Assembly (NCBI GenBank): GCA_013285445.1
Contig: CP053448.1
Location: 1,488,001-1,552,000, forward strand
Source: Pseudomonadota bacterium
Lineage (GTDB): Bacteria; Pseudomonadota; Gammaproteobacteria; Xanthomonadales; Wenzhouxiangellaceae
DNA length: 64,000 nucleotides
Reading direction: 5' to 3'
The notes beneath the pieces are model-generated. The model was given only the letters and a program-made list of their open reading frames with translations, was not told the origin of the DNA and did no database searches. Every line of letters starts with the position of its first letter. The stretch's first letter is position 1. The position numbers were made by a program, and so were the translations under genes. Below are positions 17,884 to 30,519 of the stretch, one piece after another.

Positions 17884-19065
17884 GTGGATTTTGCCGCGTG
17901 CTCGCAGGCGCTGTGCGCGCACGGTCTGGGATGGCCGCTGTTTGTCATTGACCGCAGCCGACTGGACGCCAATGTCGAACGGCTCGGCCAGCTGGCCCGC
18001 GGCGCGCGTTTGCGGCTGGTCGTCAAGTCACTGCCGTGCCCGGCACTGCTCGAGCGGCTGATGGCGGCGCTGGATACGCAGCGGCTGATGCTGTTTCATC
18101 TGCCGTTTCTCATCGACGCGATCGAGCGCTGGCCGCAGGCCGATATCATGCTGGGCAAGCCGCTGCCGGCCGCTGCGGTCGGCGCTTTCTATCAGGCGCT
18201 GGCGACAAGCGCGCGGCCTGATGCCATGTGCCGCCCCCGCTGGTTGATCGATACGCCGGATCGCGCGCGCATGCACGCCGCCATGGCGCGGCAGCATGAT
18301 ATCGAGGCTCATGTTGTCATCGAGCTGGATGTCGGCATGCATCGCGGCGGGATCGACGCCGTCGGGCCGCTGAGGACCCTGCTCGATGCCGTTGCTGCCG
18401 AGGTCGGTGTACTGCGGCTCGACGGGTTCATGGCCTATGATGCGCACGCCGGAAAGGGTGCGCCGTGGTGTTCACGCCGGCGCGCGTTGGCACAGGCCAA
18501 CCAACATTGCCTGAAGCTCGTCAGCGCGGCGCAAGCGTCCCATCCGGGCCTGGTTCCGGCCGATCCGCTGATCAACGGCGCGGGAAGTCCGACCTGCGTA
18601 TACCACACCAGCGACTCACCGCTGACCGAGCTGGCCGTGGGCTCGATTGTCCTCAAGCCGGCGGAGTTCGACCTGCCGCAGCTGTCCGGATTCAGGCCCG
18701 CCGCCTGGCTGGCGGCGCCGGTGCTCAAGCGGCTGCGGGGGGTGCGTATTCCGTTTCTGGAAGCGCTGTCACGGCTGAGCCGGCGCGACACCCTGTTCAT
18801 CTACGGCGGCCGCTGGCCGGCGCGACCGTGCTGGCCGCAGGGACTGCGCGACAGTGCGCTGTACGGCCCGAGCTTCAACCAGCAGTTTCTGAGCGTGCCG
18901 CGCCGATCATCCGTCGCCGTCGATGACTTCGTGTTTTTCCGCCCGCTGCAAAGCGAGCAGGTGATGCTGTGGCCGGGCGAGGTCGTGCTGGTAGACGGTG
19001 AGCAGGTGGTTTCGCGCTGGTCTACGCTGGGCGGTGGTCACCTAACCGATTCGGGCGCGGCCTGA
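17884..19065 (+). CDS. Fold-III PLP enzyme, alanine-racemase / D-threonine-aldolase-like
   Basis: A 393-residue protein with an N-terminal alanine-racemase-type barrel. PLYV-type LFVIDRSRLDANVERL is followed by the probable Schiff-base lysine K48 in LRLVVKS. Later come ELDVGMHRGGI, LDGFMAYDAHAG, INGAGSPTCVYHT and a C-terminal domain resembling the DSD1/D-threonine aldolase group. Members split beta-hydroxy-D-amino acids into glycine and an aldehyde, or dehydrate D-serine. The GTG at 17884 lies 5 bp after the dehydrogenase stop; no upstream ATG suits. The conserved metal-site residues of the aldolases could not be assigned with confidence, so the reaction is open. Confidence 0.8.
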   Translation: MDFAACSQALCAHGLGWPLFVIDRSRLDANVERLGQLARGARLRLVVKSLPCPALLERLMAALDTQRLMLFHLPFLIDAIERWPQADIMLGKPLPAAAVGAFYQALATSARPDAMCRPRWLIDTPDRARMHAAMARQHDIEAHVVIELDVGMHRGGIDAVGPLRTLLDAVAAEVGVLRLDGFMAYDAHAGKGAPWCSRRRALAQANQHCLKLVSAAQASHPGLVPADPLINGAGSPTCVYHTSDSPLTELAVGSIVLKPAEFDLPQLSGFRPAAWLAAPVLKRLRGVRIPFLEALSRLSRRDTLFIYGGRWPARPCWPQGLRDSALYGPSFNQQFLSVPRRSSVAVDDFVFFRPLQSEQVMLWPGEVVLVDGEQVVSRWSTLGGGHLTDSGAA

Positions 19066-19069
19066 GTCG

Positions 19070-23012
<3,943 letters not shown>

Positions 23013-23061
23013 CGGTTTACGGTTAACGGGTTCCGGATTCCGGTTTTCGCGATGGATGGGC

Positions 23062-23085
23062 GTAGGTCGGGGTAACATCCCCGAC
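23062..23085. repeat. Single copy of a GTAGGTCGGGG hairpin repeat
   Basis: GTAGGTCGGGG-TAACAT-CCCCGAC forms a 7-bp stem (23066-23072 with 23079-23085). The same GTAGGTCG(C/G)GG-loop-hairpin pattern occurs in both orientations in the 108-bp repeats at 56103-56413, so it belongs to a dispersed REP-like family. The preceding ~45 bp are built from GGTTTACGG/GGTTCCGG-like words also seen near 63850-63890. Confidence 0.7.
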
Positions 23086-23149
23086 GGATGCGGTTTACGA
23101 TCAGCTCTACGCAATCGGTTTCAGTGTGACGGAATATGGAGGCGCCGGG

Positions 23150-23329
23150 ATGAGCAAGGTGACGCTGCTTGAAGAAGAGGAGAAGAAGCTCACTTCGTCC
23201 GAACTGGCCGAATTCAGAGCGTGGTATCTCGAATACGATGAAGGTTGCTGGGATCGCCAGATTCGGGCTGGTGTCGAAGCTGGCCGGCTGGACGACATGG
23301 CTGCCGAGGCGAAAGGAGAAGTATCATGA
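23150..23329 (+). CDS. Small antitoxin-like protein (ParE/RelE-partner type), no cognate toxin
   Basis: A 59-residue acidic protein with an excellent ribosome site (GGAGG, 7 bp upstream). The stretch LTSSELAEFRAWYLEYDEGCWDRQIRAG closely follows the pattern of small addiction-module antitoxins usually encoded just before a RelE/ParE toxin (L-S-x-E-E-L-A-E-F-R-x-W-x-x-x-x-D-x-x-x-W-D-R-Q-I). No RelE/ParE gene follows; its stop codon overlaps the hicB ATG (ATGA). It may be a captured antitoxin, an extra regulator of the hicBA operon, or a remnant. The family assignment rests on motif memory, not a search. Confidence 0.7.
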   Translation: MSKVTLLEEEEKKLTSSELAEFRAWYLEYDEGCWDRQIRAGVEAGRLDDMAAEAKGEVS

Positions 23330-23529
23330 AATTAAGGGTGGTATTGCAGCCTAGTGAAGAGGGTGGGTATACCGTCTACGTTCCTTCGTTGCCAGGTTGT
23401 ATCAGCGAAGGCGATAGCCGTGAGGAAGCCTTGGCCAACATTCGCGAAGCTATCGAGCTTTATCTTGAGCCAGTCGAGGATGATTTCCTTATCGAGCCAG
23501 GCACAGAGGTTGAAGAACTTGCGCTATGA
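23326..23529 (+). CDS. hicB: HicB family antitoxin (short form)
   Basis: A 67-residue protein with the partial RNase-H-like HicB fold: MKLRVVLQPSEEGGYTVYVPSLPGCISEGDSREEALANI is the family's YTV.VPxLPGC.S.GDT.EEA pattern. It lacks the C-terminal helix-turn-helix or ribbon-helix-helix DNA-binding domain that longer HicB antitoxins use for autoregulation. It overlaps the preceding small gene and hicA by 4 bp each, so the three genes are translationally coupled. The expected role is neutralising HicA by direct binding. Confidence 0.92.
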   Translation: MKLRVVLQPSEEGGYTVYVPSLPGCISEGDSREEALANIREAIELYLEPVEDDFLIEPGTEVEELAL

Positions 23530-23753
23530 GCAAGGTTCCGAGCCTCCCGGGTTACAAGATTGTCGCGGCACTCAAGCGGGACGGATGGATTGTTGTTCGC
23601 CAGCGGGGAAGTCATATTCGTCTCCAGAAACACACCCGATCAGAAGTTCTTAAACTGACGGTTCCGGCGCACCATCCGGTCAAGCGATCCACGTTGTCTC
23701 ATATTCTCAAGCAGGCTCGATTGACGGTCGAGGAGCTCAAGGCACTCCTTTAA
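23526..23753 (+). CDS. hicA: HicA family mRNA-interferase toxin
   Basis: A 75-residue double-stranded-RNA-binding-fold toxin. The order SLPGYKIVAALKRDGW, RQRGSHIRL with catalytic His30, and VPAHHPVKRSTLSHILKQA matches active HicA ribonucleases. Nothing indicates inactivation. In the commonest arrangement hicA precedes hicB; here antitoxin comes first. Its TAA stop is directly followed by the guaA ATG with no gap, so guaA translation probably depends on ribosomes ending on hicA. That ties an essential-type purine gene to the toxin-antitoxin transcript. Confidence 0.93.
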   Translation: MSKVPSLPGYKIVAALKRDGWIVVRQRGSHIRLQKHTRSEVLKLTVPAHHPVKRSTLSHILKQARLTVEELKALL

Positions 23754-25322
23754 ATGGACATTCACTCTCACCGCATCCTGATTCTCGACTTCGGCTCGCA
23801 GTACACGCAGCTGATCGCCCGGCGGGTGCGCGAGATCGGGGTGTTTTCCGAGATCATGCCCTTCGACGTCGGCGACGCCGTGATTCGCGATTTCGGCGCC
23901 AGCGGGATCATCCTCTCCGGCGGGCCGGAGTCGGTGGCTTTCGACGACAGTCCGCGCATTCCGCCGCTGGTGTTCGAGCTGGGCGTGCCGGTGCTCGGCA
24001 TCTGCTACGGCATGCAGGCCATGGCGACGCACTTCGGCGGCGCGGTCAGTCCTTCCGACGAGAAGGAGTTCGGCTACGCCGAGGTCGCGCTGGCCAATCC
24101 CGGCCGGCTGTTCGAGGGCATCGAGGATCGCGTCGAAGACGGCCAGGGCCTGCTCGAGGTCTGGATGAGTCACGGCGACAAGGTCAGCGGCCTGCCCGAG
24201 GGCTTCGTGACCAGCTGCACCACCCCGTCGGCGCCGATCGCCGGCATGGCCCATGAGGACCAGCGCCTCTACGGCCTGCAGTTCCACCCGGAAGTGACCC
24301 ACACCAGCCAGGGCCGGCGCATCCTCGAGCGCTTCGTGCTCGACATCTGCGGCTGCGAGGCCACCTGGACCACCGAGGCGATCATCGACGACCAGATCGA
24401 GCGCGTGCGCGAGCAGGTCGGCGACGACACCGTGCTGCTGGGCCTGTCCGGCGGTGTGGATTCGTCGGTGGTCGCCGCGCTGCTGCACCAGGCCATCGGC
24501 GATCAGTTGCTGTGCATCTTCGTCGACACCGGCCTGCTGCGCTACGCCGAAGGCGACGAGGTCATGGCCATCTTCGCCGAGCACCTGGGCGTGCGCGTCG
24601 AGCGCGTCGACGCCCGGGATCAGTTCATGGATGCGCTGGCCGGCGTGTCCGACCCGGAAGAAAAGCGCAAGATCATCGGCGGCGAGTTCATCAAGGTCTT
24701 TAACGCCGCCGCCAAGGGCCACAAAGAGGCCGGCTGGCTGGCGCAGGGCACGATCTACCCCGACGTGATCGAATCGGCGGGTGCCAGGACCGGCAAGGCC
24801 AAAGTAATCAAGTCGCACCACAACGTCGGTGGTTTACCTGAGGACATGCACCTGAAGCTGGTCGAGCCGCTGCGCGAATTGTTCAAGGATGAGGTGCGCA
24901 AGATCGGTATCGAGCTGGGCCTGCCCAAGTCGCTGGTCATGCGCCATCCCTTCCCGGGGCCTGGGCTGGGCGTACGCATCCTCGGCGAGGTCAAACCGGA
25001 ATACGTCGAGCCGCTGCAGAAGGCCGACCATATCTTTATCTCGGAACTACGCTCCGCCGGCCTCTACGATCAGGTCAGCCAGGCCTTCGCCGTGTTCCTG
25101 CCGGTCAAGTCGGTCGGCGTGGTCGGCGACGCCCGCCGCTACGAGTACGTCATCGCGCTCCGCGCGGTCGAGACCATCGACTTCATGACCGCCCGCTGGG
25201 CTTACCTCGACCACGACTTCCTCGACCACGTCTCGCGCCGCATCATCAATGAATGCGACGGTGTGTCCCGCGTGGTCTACGATATCTCCGGCAAGCCGCC
25301 GGCGACGATCGAGTGGGAGTGA
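23754..25322 (+). CDS. guaA: GMP synthase (glutamine-hydrolysing)
   Basis: A 522-residue bifunctional enzyme converting XMP to GMP. The class-I glutamine amidotransferase domain carries C84 in GICYGMQ and the His/Glu pair in FHPEV. The ATP-pyrophosphatase domain has the PP-loop LSGGVDSS (~231), and the C-terminal dimerisation domain ends KPPATIEWE. The start codon abuts the hicA stop; the only upstream ribosome-site candidate, AAGG, lies within hicA. It converges on the sulfatase-like gene with 4 bp between stops. Expression presumably comes from the guaB promoter or one inside the inserted module. Confidence 0.98.
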   Translation: MDIHSHRILILDFGSQYTQLIARRVREIGVFSEIMPFDVGDAVIRDFGASGIILSGGPESVAFDDSPRIPPLVFELGVPVLGICYGMQAMATHFGGAVSPSDEKEFGYAEVALANPGRLFEGIEDRVEDGQGLLEVWMSHGDKVSGLPEGFVTSCTTPSAPIAGMAHEDQRLYGLQFHPEVTHTSQGRRILERFVLDICGCEATWTTEAIIDDQIERVREQVGDDTVLLGLSGGVDSSVVAALLHQAIGDQLLCIFVDTGLLRYAEGDEVMAIFAEHLGVRVERVDARDQFMDALAGVSDPEEKRKIIGGEFIKVFNAAAKGHKEAGWLAQGTIYPDVIESAGARTGKAKVIKSHHNVGGLPEDMHLKLVEPLRELFKDEVRKIGIELGLPKSLVMRHPFPGPGLGVRILGEVKPEYVEPLQKADHIFISELRSAGLYDQVSQAFAVFLPVKSVGVVGDARRYEYVIALRAVETIDFMTARWAYLDHDFLDHVSRRIINECDGVSRVVYDISGKPPATIEWE

Positions 25323-25326
25323 TGGG

Positions 25327-26721
25327 CTACTGGATGTAACCCAGCGATTTCAGCACCTCGATTTCCCTGTCGGTCAGCTCGACTTCCTTGGGCTTGATCT
25401 CGCCTGCCAGAAAATCGGTTCGCTGTGACTTCAGGTAGGCGATGAACGCCTGGTTGACCCCCGGCGACTCCAGCCGGGTCTCAGCAGACGGCCGGCGGCC
25501 GGGATCGAAGACCTCGGTTTCGCCGTGCTGCATGACAAATTTCAGATCGTCGGCATACAGCGCGGTTGCGTCGGCGTCGTACCACTTCGGTGCTTCGTCC
25601 AGGTCGGGTCTGAGTTCAACTTCCGCGAACACTTCGCGTTCCTCGGTTTCATCGGCCGCGCTTTTCAAATAAGGCAACAGGGAGCGGCCCTGGACGCCCG
25701 GCAAGTTGAGTCCCAGGGCAGCCTCGGCAATGGTTGGGGCAAAATCGACCGCGCTGACCGTTTCGCTGACCCGGTGGCCGCCTTGCGCACGAAAATCGCG
25801 AATGATCAGCGGGATATGAATCACGTCTTCACGCAGGGTTGCACCGTGGCCCATGTTGCCGTTCTCACCCAGGCCCTGGCCGTGGTCCGAGGCCACGATC
25901 ACGATGGAGTTTTCCAGGCGATCGTCGGCCTCGAGCTGATCCAGCACCCGCCCGACCAGCGAATCGGCAAGCTTGATTTCCCCGTCGTAGAGCGCGTTCA
26001 TTGCAGCGACGTTTTCAGGTGATGAAACGATATCCTGGATTCGGTTGTGCAGCTCGTCATTGCTGGCCCCGTCGGCCAGGAACCCGTCGTAGCCGGTTTC
26101 TTCAATCCATTGCCGGGAATAGTCCGTCAGGTCGTACGGTCCATGTGGCTCGAACAGATGAACCCAGAGAAAGATCGGGGAATCTGCTGCGGACTGTCCC
26201 TGCAGCCAGTCGATGGTCATGGAGATGGTCTCGTCTCCACTTCTAATGGGGGCTTCGTCGTCGGCGATCATGTTGCGGTCGCTTGCCACCTGAAATCCAC
26301 GGTCGAGCCGGCCGCGAAAGTGCATGGCCCTGAAACTGACGAAAGACCCGGTCGAGTAGCCCGATTCCGCCAGCAATTCAGTGACCAGAGGAACGTCATC
26401 GGCCAGCTCCAAGCCATTGCGGCGCAGCCCGTGATAGCGCGGATAGAGGCCTGTCAGCATGGATGCATGCGCCGGCCATGTGGTTCCCGCGGTCGATACT
26501 GCGCGCTCGAAAACCACGCTGCCAGAGGCCAATTGATCAAGATTGGGCGTGAGATTCCGGTCGTAGCCATACGCGCCGAGCCGATCAGCACGCAATGTGT
26601 CGATTGTAATCAAGACGATATTCGGCCGCTCAATGTCGCCCGTGCTGCAGCCCGAGATCGTGACGCTGAAGGCCACCACAGCGAGCAACAGGACTCGACA
26701 GCGGGTCTTGGCTTGCTTCAT
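25327..26721 (-). CDS. Sulfatase-like lipoprotein with Thr at the nucleophile position
   Basis: A 464-residue alkaline-phosphatase-superfamily protein with a signal peptide and lipobox (ISGC, lipidated Cys near residue 25). First metal site: ITIDTLRADRLGAYGY (Asp41). Second: VASDHGQGLGENG. In true sulfatases the nucleophile lies in C/S-x-P-x-R and becomes formylglycine; here the aligned residues are T81-W-P-A-H85. Threonine nucleophiles occur in the related phosphoethanolamine and phosphoglycerol transferases, so phospho-transfer or hydrolysis is at least as likely as sulfate release. The C terminus ends IEVLKSLGYIQ, a tail motif shared with the protein at 28862-30451. The start at 26721 has GGAG 11 bp upstream. 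Last gene of a three-gene minus-strand operon. Confidence 0.82.
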   Translation of the reverse strand: MKQAKTRCRVLLLAVVAFSVTISGCSTGDIERPNIVLITIDTLRADRLGAYGYDRNLTPNLDQLASGSVVFERAVSTAGTTWPAHASMLTGLYPRYHGLRRNGLELADDVPLVTELLAESGYSTGSFVSFRAMHFRGRLDRGFQVASDRNMIADDEAPIRSGDETISMTIDWLQGQSAADSPIFLWVHLFEPHGPYDLTDYSRQWIEETGYDGFLADGASNDELHNRIQDIVSSPENVAAMNALYDGEIKLADSLVGRVLDQLEADDRLENSIVIVASDHGQGLGENGNMGHGATLREDVIHIPLIIRDFRAQGGHRVSETVSAVDFAPTIAEAALGLNLPGVQGRSLLPYLKSAADETEEREVFAEVELRPDLDEAPKWYDADATALYADDLKFVMQHGETEVFDPGRRPSAETRLESPGVNQAFIAYLKSQRTDFLAGEIKPKEVELTDREIEVLKSLGYIQ

Positions 26722-26746
26722 CGAGACAGTCTCCATGACTGATTGG

Positions 26747-27532
26747 TCAGCATCGGCCCCGGCTCTCCAGGGCCAGAAACATGCGCTCGTCGTGATCGGT
26801 CGAGCTTGGATCGGAGTCGTCGGTGTCGCCGACTCGATAGGTTGCGCGAACGTCCCAGCCGCTGCGCTCGGCCAGGCGGATCAGGCCCGGCGCGGAGAAA
26901 ATCCAGTAGTTGGTCGTATCGTTGTTGCACTCACTGGGGTCGAGCAGGTAAGCCACAGGGATAGACTCCAGATCGATTCGGCGATCCGACGAACGGCGAG
27001 CAATCCGCGTGCTCAGGAAGCAGAAGCGGCAGTGCTTTGCCAATGTTTCAAGAATATAAAACGGGTTCTTCAGATGGTAGAGGATGCCAAGGAAGAACAC
27101 CAGTTCATAGCGTGGTGAAGGCAGGCTGAACTGGGCGTCAAGATCCACTTCGTGGATGGAGACGTGCTTCGAACCCAGCCGCTTGCCCAGAGTCCGGGCA
27201 CCTTCCAGTCCGTTCCAGTTGGTCTTTGGCCAGTCGAGCAGGTCGACGGATAGGCCCATGTCTTCAAGAAAGTATGAAAGGTCGCCGTCGGCTGCCCCGA
27301 TATCGGCGACATGGCCCGCGTTGAACAATTCGAAGGTTTCCGCCGGAAGTTGTTGCATGAGGTTCTCGATATGCCAGAGGTTGGCAAGGATATCGTAGGC
27401 ATACCATGTGCGCTGGGGGGCTGGCGGCTCGGACTTGGCGGCATCCAGGCATTTCCTCCATTCGGCCGCCCTGGCCAGCAGCGCTGTGTAGCTCGATGGT
27501 CCGGCGTTGATTTTGGTCGTCGCTTCAGGCAT
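26747..27532 (-). CDS. SAM-dependent methyltransferase (CmoB/DUF1698-like fold)
   Basis: A 261-residue class I methyltransferase. Motif I is VADIGAADGDLSYF (residues 75-88), with LLDWPKTNWNGLEGAR and the motif IV-like region LVFFLGILYHLKNPFYILE, whose GILYHLKNP matches the CmoB/DUF1698 group. An N-terminal ~60-residue helical extension may contact substrate. It lies 2 bp from the sulfotransferase gene upstream, so the two are translated together. It probably methylates a sugar or glycolipid decorated by that operon; this is inferred from neighbours only. Confidence 0.82.
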   Translation of the reverse strand: MPEATTKINAGPSSYTALLARAAEWRKCLDAAKSEPPAPQRTWYAYDILANLWHIENLMQQLPAETFELFNAGHVADIGAADGDLSYFLEDMGLSVDLLDWPKTNWNGLEGARTLGKRLGSKHVSIHEVDLDAQFSLPSPRYELVFFLGILYHLKNPFYILETLAKHCRFCFLSTRIARRSSDRRIDLESIPVAYLLDPSECNNDTTNYWIFSAPGLIRLAERSGWDVRATYRVGDTDDSDPSSTDHDERMFLALESRGRC

Positions 27533-27534
27533 GT

Positions 27535-28674
27535 CTATTGATCCGTTTCCGGCTCCAGATTATAGCCAAGCCGGCCTGCGGTAAGATGGCAGATTTCGCT
27601 GATCTGCTTTAATTCCGCGGCGGAGAAATCAGCCCGATAGTAGTCGGGCTCGCTGATGCGATCGGCGTATTCTGCCACCAAGGGGTCAGCGCCTGCCGCA
27701 TCGAGCCTGGCATGTTCGAACAGGCGGCTCAGGACGGGCGCAGGCTCGCGACAGAGGTCTTCGTAGCGCAGCAGGAACACCGCGGATGCCAGTTCCGAAT
27801 CCTGCTCCAGGGTATCCAGAACATGGCTGTAGATCGAGTGCCAGTAAAGCGCCCAGCCCGCGACACGGCGGCTTGCTTGCCAGTGCTCGTTGATCATCCG
27901 GGCGTGCTTCCCGTCTCCGATGCATACCGGTTGGCGACCGGGGCCAAACTCGAAGTGGCCCGACAGACCAAGTTGCCGCTCGACCCTCGAATCCTCCGTG
28001 TTCGCTCGCTCAAACAGCCGGTCCTGTTTGACCAACGAGGCGACCTGGTTGACCGGGTGGCGCACTGGTACGATGAAACGGGCGTCCGGAAAAAGTTGAC
28101 GAATGTAGCCAAGGCGCGTGGCGTTGTAGTTGCCCTTGGCCAGGTAGCGGGTTCGTCCGCGCACCAGCAACAGCTTGCGGATATGGTCGCGATAGTAGTG
28201 CTCGAAGCCCGGGTTGGTCGTGCCGGGACCCAGCACCTGATTAGTTGACGGGTTGTGCAGATGATCAAAATAATGCATCCAAATGACTTCTTCGACTGCC
28301 TCGGGACTTTCGGTGCTGATCATGATCCGGTCTCGATGCGCCCGTTCGACCGCTTTGGCTGGCCGCCGGCGGCTGCGTTCGGCCAGCCAGTTGCGCCAAT
28401 AGGGCGTGTAGACATTGGGAAAGTCACTGTAGCGGTGACTGGTGACATCGGTATGCCGGGCCAGCATTTCGGTGACAATCGTGGTGCCGGCGCGCGGCAC
28501 GCCTGCAACATAAATCGGCCGATCGATCTTCAGCTGTTCAATCTCGTCTCGCAAGACCGCCGATTCCAGCCTGCTTGCCTTCAGCCAGAGAGGGGCGCTC
28601 GCCGAAAAAAACCGGGTTCGGAGGTACAATCCTGTAGGCACATGCCTGTTACTAGAGCGGCTGGCATCATTCAT
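27535..28674 (-). CDS. PAPS-dependent sulfotransferase
   Basis: A 379-residue sulfotransferase. The 5'-phosphosulfate loop is IYVAGVPRAGTTIVTEML (P60-R-A-G-T-T65), and the 3'-phosphate site is FIVPVRHPVNQVASLVKQ, giving the Arg and Ser/Asn contacts. The central HWQASRRVAGWALYW and RYEDLCREPAPVLSRLFEHA are common in bacterial carbohydrate sulfotransferases. The ATG at 28674 has GGGA upstream; a TTG at 28716 is possible. It heads a minus-strand operon with a methyltransferase and a sulfatase-like lipoprotein. PAPS can come from the sat-cysC and cysD/cysNC genes of the same window. Confidence 0.88.
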   Translation of the reverse strand: MNDASRSSNRHVPTGLYLRTRFFSASAPLWLKASRLESAVLRDEIEQLKIDRPIYVAGVPRAGTTIVTEMLARHTDVTSHRYSDFPNVYTPYWRNWLAERSRRRPAKAVERAHRDRIMISTESPEAVEEVIWMHYFDHLHNPSTNQVLGPGTTNPGFEHYYRDHIRKLLLVRGRTRYLAKGNYNATRLGYIRQLFPDARFIVPVRHPVNQVASLVKQDRLFERANTEDSRVERQLGLSGHFEFGPGRQPVCIGDGKHARMINEHWQASRRVAGWALYWHSIYSHVLDTLEQDSELASAVFLLRYEDLCREPAPVLSRLFEHARLDAAGADPLVAEYADRISEPDYYRADFSAAELKQISEICHLTAGRLGYNLEPETDQ

Positions 28675-28861
28675 TCGTTTGTCCCAGGTAACTGATTCGC
28701 TAAAGGAATTAGACAATCAACGAAAAGAGTAGCGCATCGGATGCAGCGCGCCGTGTACATGTCAGTAAACATTTCAAGATACCATCGTCGGCTTCGCGAT
28801 TGAAATATGATTGACTCAAGATAATGTCGACTGAACACAAGTATATGGAGGAACAAGCCTG

Positions 28862-30451
28862 ATGATCTCCTTCCAGCACGCCAGTCAATCCAGGGCTGGA
28901 CGGCTCGCCGTGCTCGCCACTGCTGGCATCCTGTTGGCCGTGGCCGGCTGCGGAGGGTCCGACGAAAGTGACCGTTCGCTCGATGCGCGGGGAGCGTCTG
29001 GGCAGGGGACTCTGTCGGGTCAGACGGCTGTGTCCAACCTGGTCATGATCGCCGTGGATACCGTGCGCTGGGATACCTGGTGGATCCCTGAGCGCACCGG
29101 CTCGTACGACAGGTTCTCCGAGTGGGCGCAGTCCAGCCAGGTGCTGTCACGCAGCGTTTCGGCCGCCCCCTGGACCGTGCCGTCGGTCGCGACCGTCCTG
29201 ACCGGGCTCTATCCCAGTCAGCACGGCGCCGGACTTTTCGATTCCGCGGTTGCCAACCTGGACAAAGAGATCCCCTCGGCGCTCAATGCCGGCGTGCCGA
29301 CACTGGCCGAGATCCTGGGTTCAGTTGGCCTGCGCACGACGGCCGTTTCCGCCCACCCCTGGTTTGACGCCAATTACGGCCTAGAGCGGGGATTCGAGAC
29401 ACTCCGCCTTAAAAGCGGCGCCGCAGCGGTCACACACCAGGGTCTGGAATGGCTCGATGAGCATTTGGCGGCCGATGCCGGGCCGTATTTTCTCTACCTT
29501 CATTACATGGATGTCCACGACCCGCACCTGAATCTGACCGAGGCGCGTGAACATGTCGCGAACATGAGTGCCCAACAGCGCGCGCTGCTTGAGGCCACTG
29601 CCCCAGCGTCCGCCTGCAGGAATCCGGATGGCACCATGTGTGTCCGCTATCTGCGCTACGCGCTTGCGACGCTTTTCATGCGTGAATCGATCGCGCATCT
29701 GCTCAACGAGCTCCGTGCCCGCGGCGTGCTTGACGATTCCCTGGTCGTACTGTATTCGGATCATGGTGAGGAATTCCACGACCATTACGAGATTGGCGAG
29801 TCCCGCGCTGTAGATCCCCGCGGATTCTACGGCTTCGGTCATGGCAACAGCCTCTACCAGGAACAGCTTCATGTGCCGCTGATGATTTGGCACCCAATGC
29901 TCGAGGGCCTGGACATGCCCAAGCCCGTGAGTCTGGTCGATATCGTGCCCAGCGTTCTGGACTGGATGGGCATATCGCCACCTGAACAGGTCGATTACCC
30001 GGGAGAGTCGTTTGCCGGCCTGGTTGAAAAAGTACGGCCGGTCGCTTTCAGCTGGAGTGATGATTCGCGCCGCTTTCCCGGCTCCAGTGACCGCCGCTTG
30101 TTCGCCTCCGGTATCGCCTACGGCCCAGAGCAGATGGCCTTAATCGCGGAGGGCTTCAAGCTGATCTGGCATGAAGCCGACAACGTGCGCGAGTTCTACA
30201 ACCTGTCCGAGGACCCACTTGAAAAGGAACAGCTGCCTGGGGCGGCCGTTGCCGTGGCTGATGAGCTCGACGCGGAACTGGGCGATTATTTCGACTGGTT
30301 CAGCTCGCAGGATTATCTGCCGCCGAGCCTCAGCGATGAGGTGGTCGAGCGTCTCAAGGGCGTGGGCTATCTGCAGGGCGTTGAGTCCAGTGAAGCGGAG
30401 CAGCCCGGGAAGATCGAGGAGTCGGACGAAGATGAGGGCAATGAACTTTGA
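28862..30451 (+). CDS. Second sulfatase-like lipoprotein with Thr nucleophile position
   Basis: A 529-residue lipoprotein (lipobox AVAGC, Cys30) of the alkaline-phosphatase superfamily. Metal-binding MIAVDTVRWDTW (Asp66), YLHYMDVHDPH and LYSDHGEEFHDH are intact. The nucleophile region reads T105-V-P-S-V109: no Cys or Ser for formylglycine and no downstream Arg, so classical sulfatase chemistry is unlikely. The C-terminal VVERLKGVGYLQ echoes the tail of the divergent paralogue, then adds an acidic extension (EESDEDEGNEL). The ribosome site is GGAGGA. It is divergent from the sulfotransferase operon across 187 bp and begins a plus-strand set running to 33497. Confidence 0.83.
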   Translation: MISFQHASQSRAGRLAVLATAGILLAVAGCGGSDESDRSLDARGASGQGTLSGQTAVSNLVMIAVDTVRWDTWWIPERTGSYDRFSEWAQSSQVLSRSVSAAPWTVPSVATVLTGLYPSQHGAGLFDSAVANLDKEIPSALNAGVPTLAEILGSVGLRTTAVSAHPWFDANYGLERGFETLRLKSGAAAVTHQGLEWLDEHLAADAGPYFLYLHYMDVHDPHLNLTEAREHVANMSAQQRALLEATAPASACRNPDGTMCVRYLRYALATLFMRESIAHLLNELRARGVLDDSLVVLYSDHGEEFHDHYEIGESRAVDPRGFYGFGHGNSLYQEQLHVPLMIWHPMLEGLDMPKPVSLVDIVPSVLDWMGISPPEQVDYPGESFAGLVEKVRPVAFSWSDDSRRFPGSSDRRLFASGIAYGPEQMALIAEGFKLIWHEADNVREFYNLSEDPLEKEQLPGAAVAVADELDAELGDYFDWFSSQDYLPPSLSDEVVERLKGVGYLQGVESSEAEQPGKIEESDEDEGNEL

Positions 30452-30481
30452 TCCGGTTTTTTTTGATCAGTCTCTGGAATG

Positions 30482-30487
30482 TATAAT
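30482..30487 (+). promoter_or_regulatory. Candidate -10 box before the small membrane protein
   Basis: TATAAT lies in the AT-rich 68-bp gap after the sulfatase-like gene, 32 bp before the next ATG; a T8 tract is at 30457-30464. No clear -35 was found, so a promoter here is only possible. Confidence 0.3.
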
Positions 30488-30519
30488 TGACGATTGATTT
30501 TCGCATTTTCGGATTCAAG

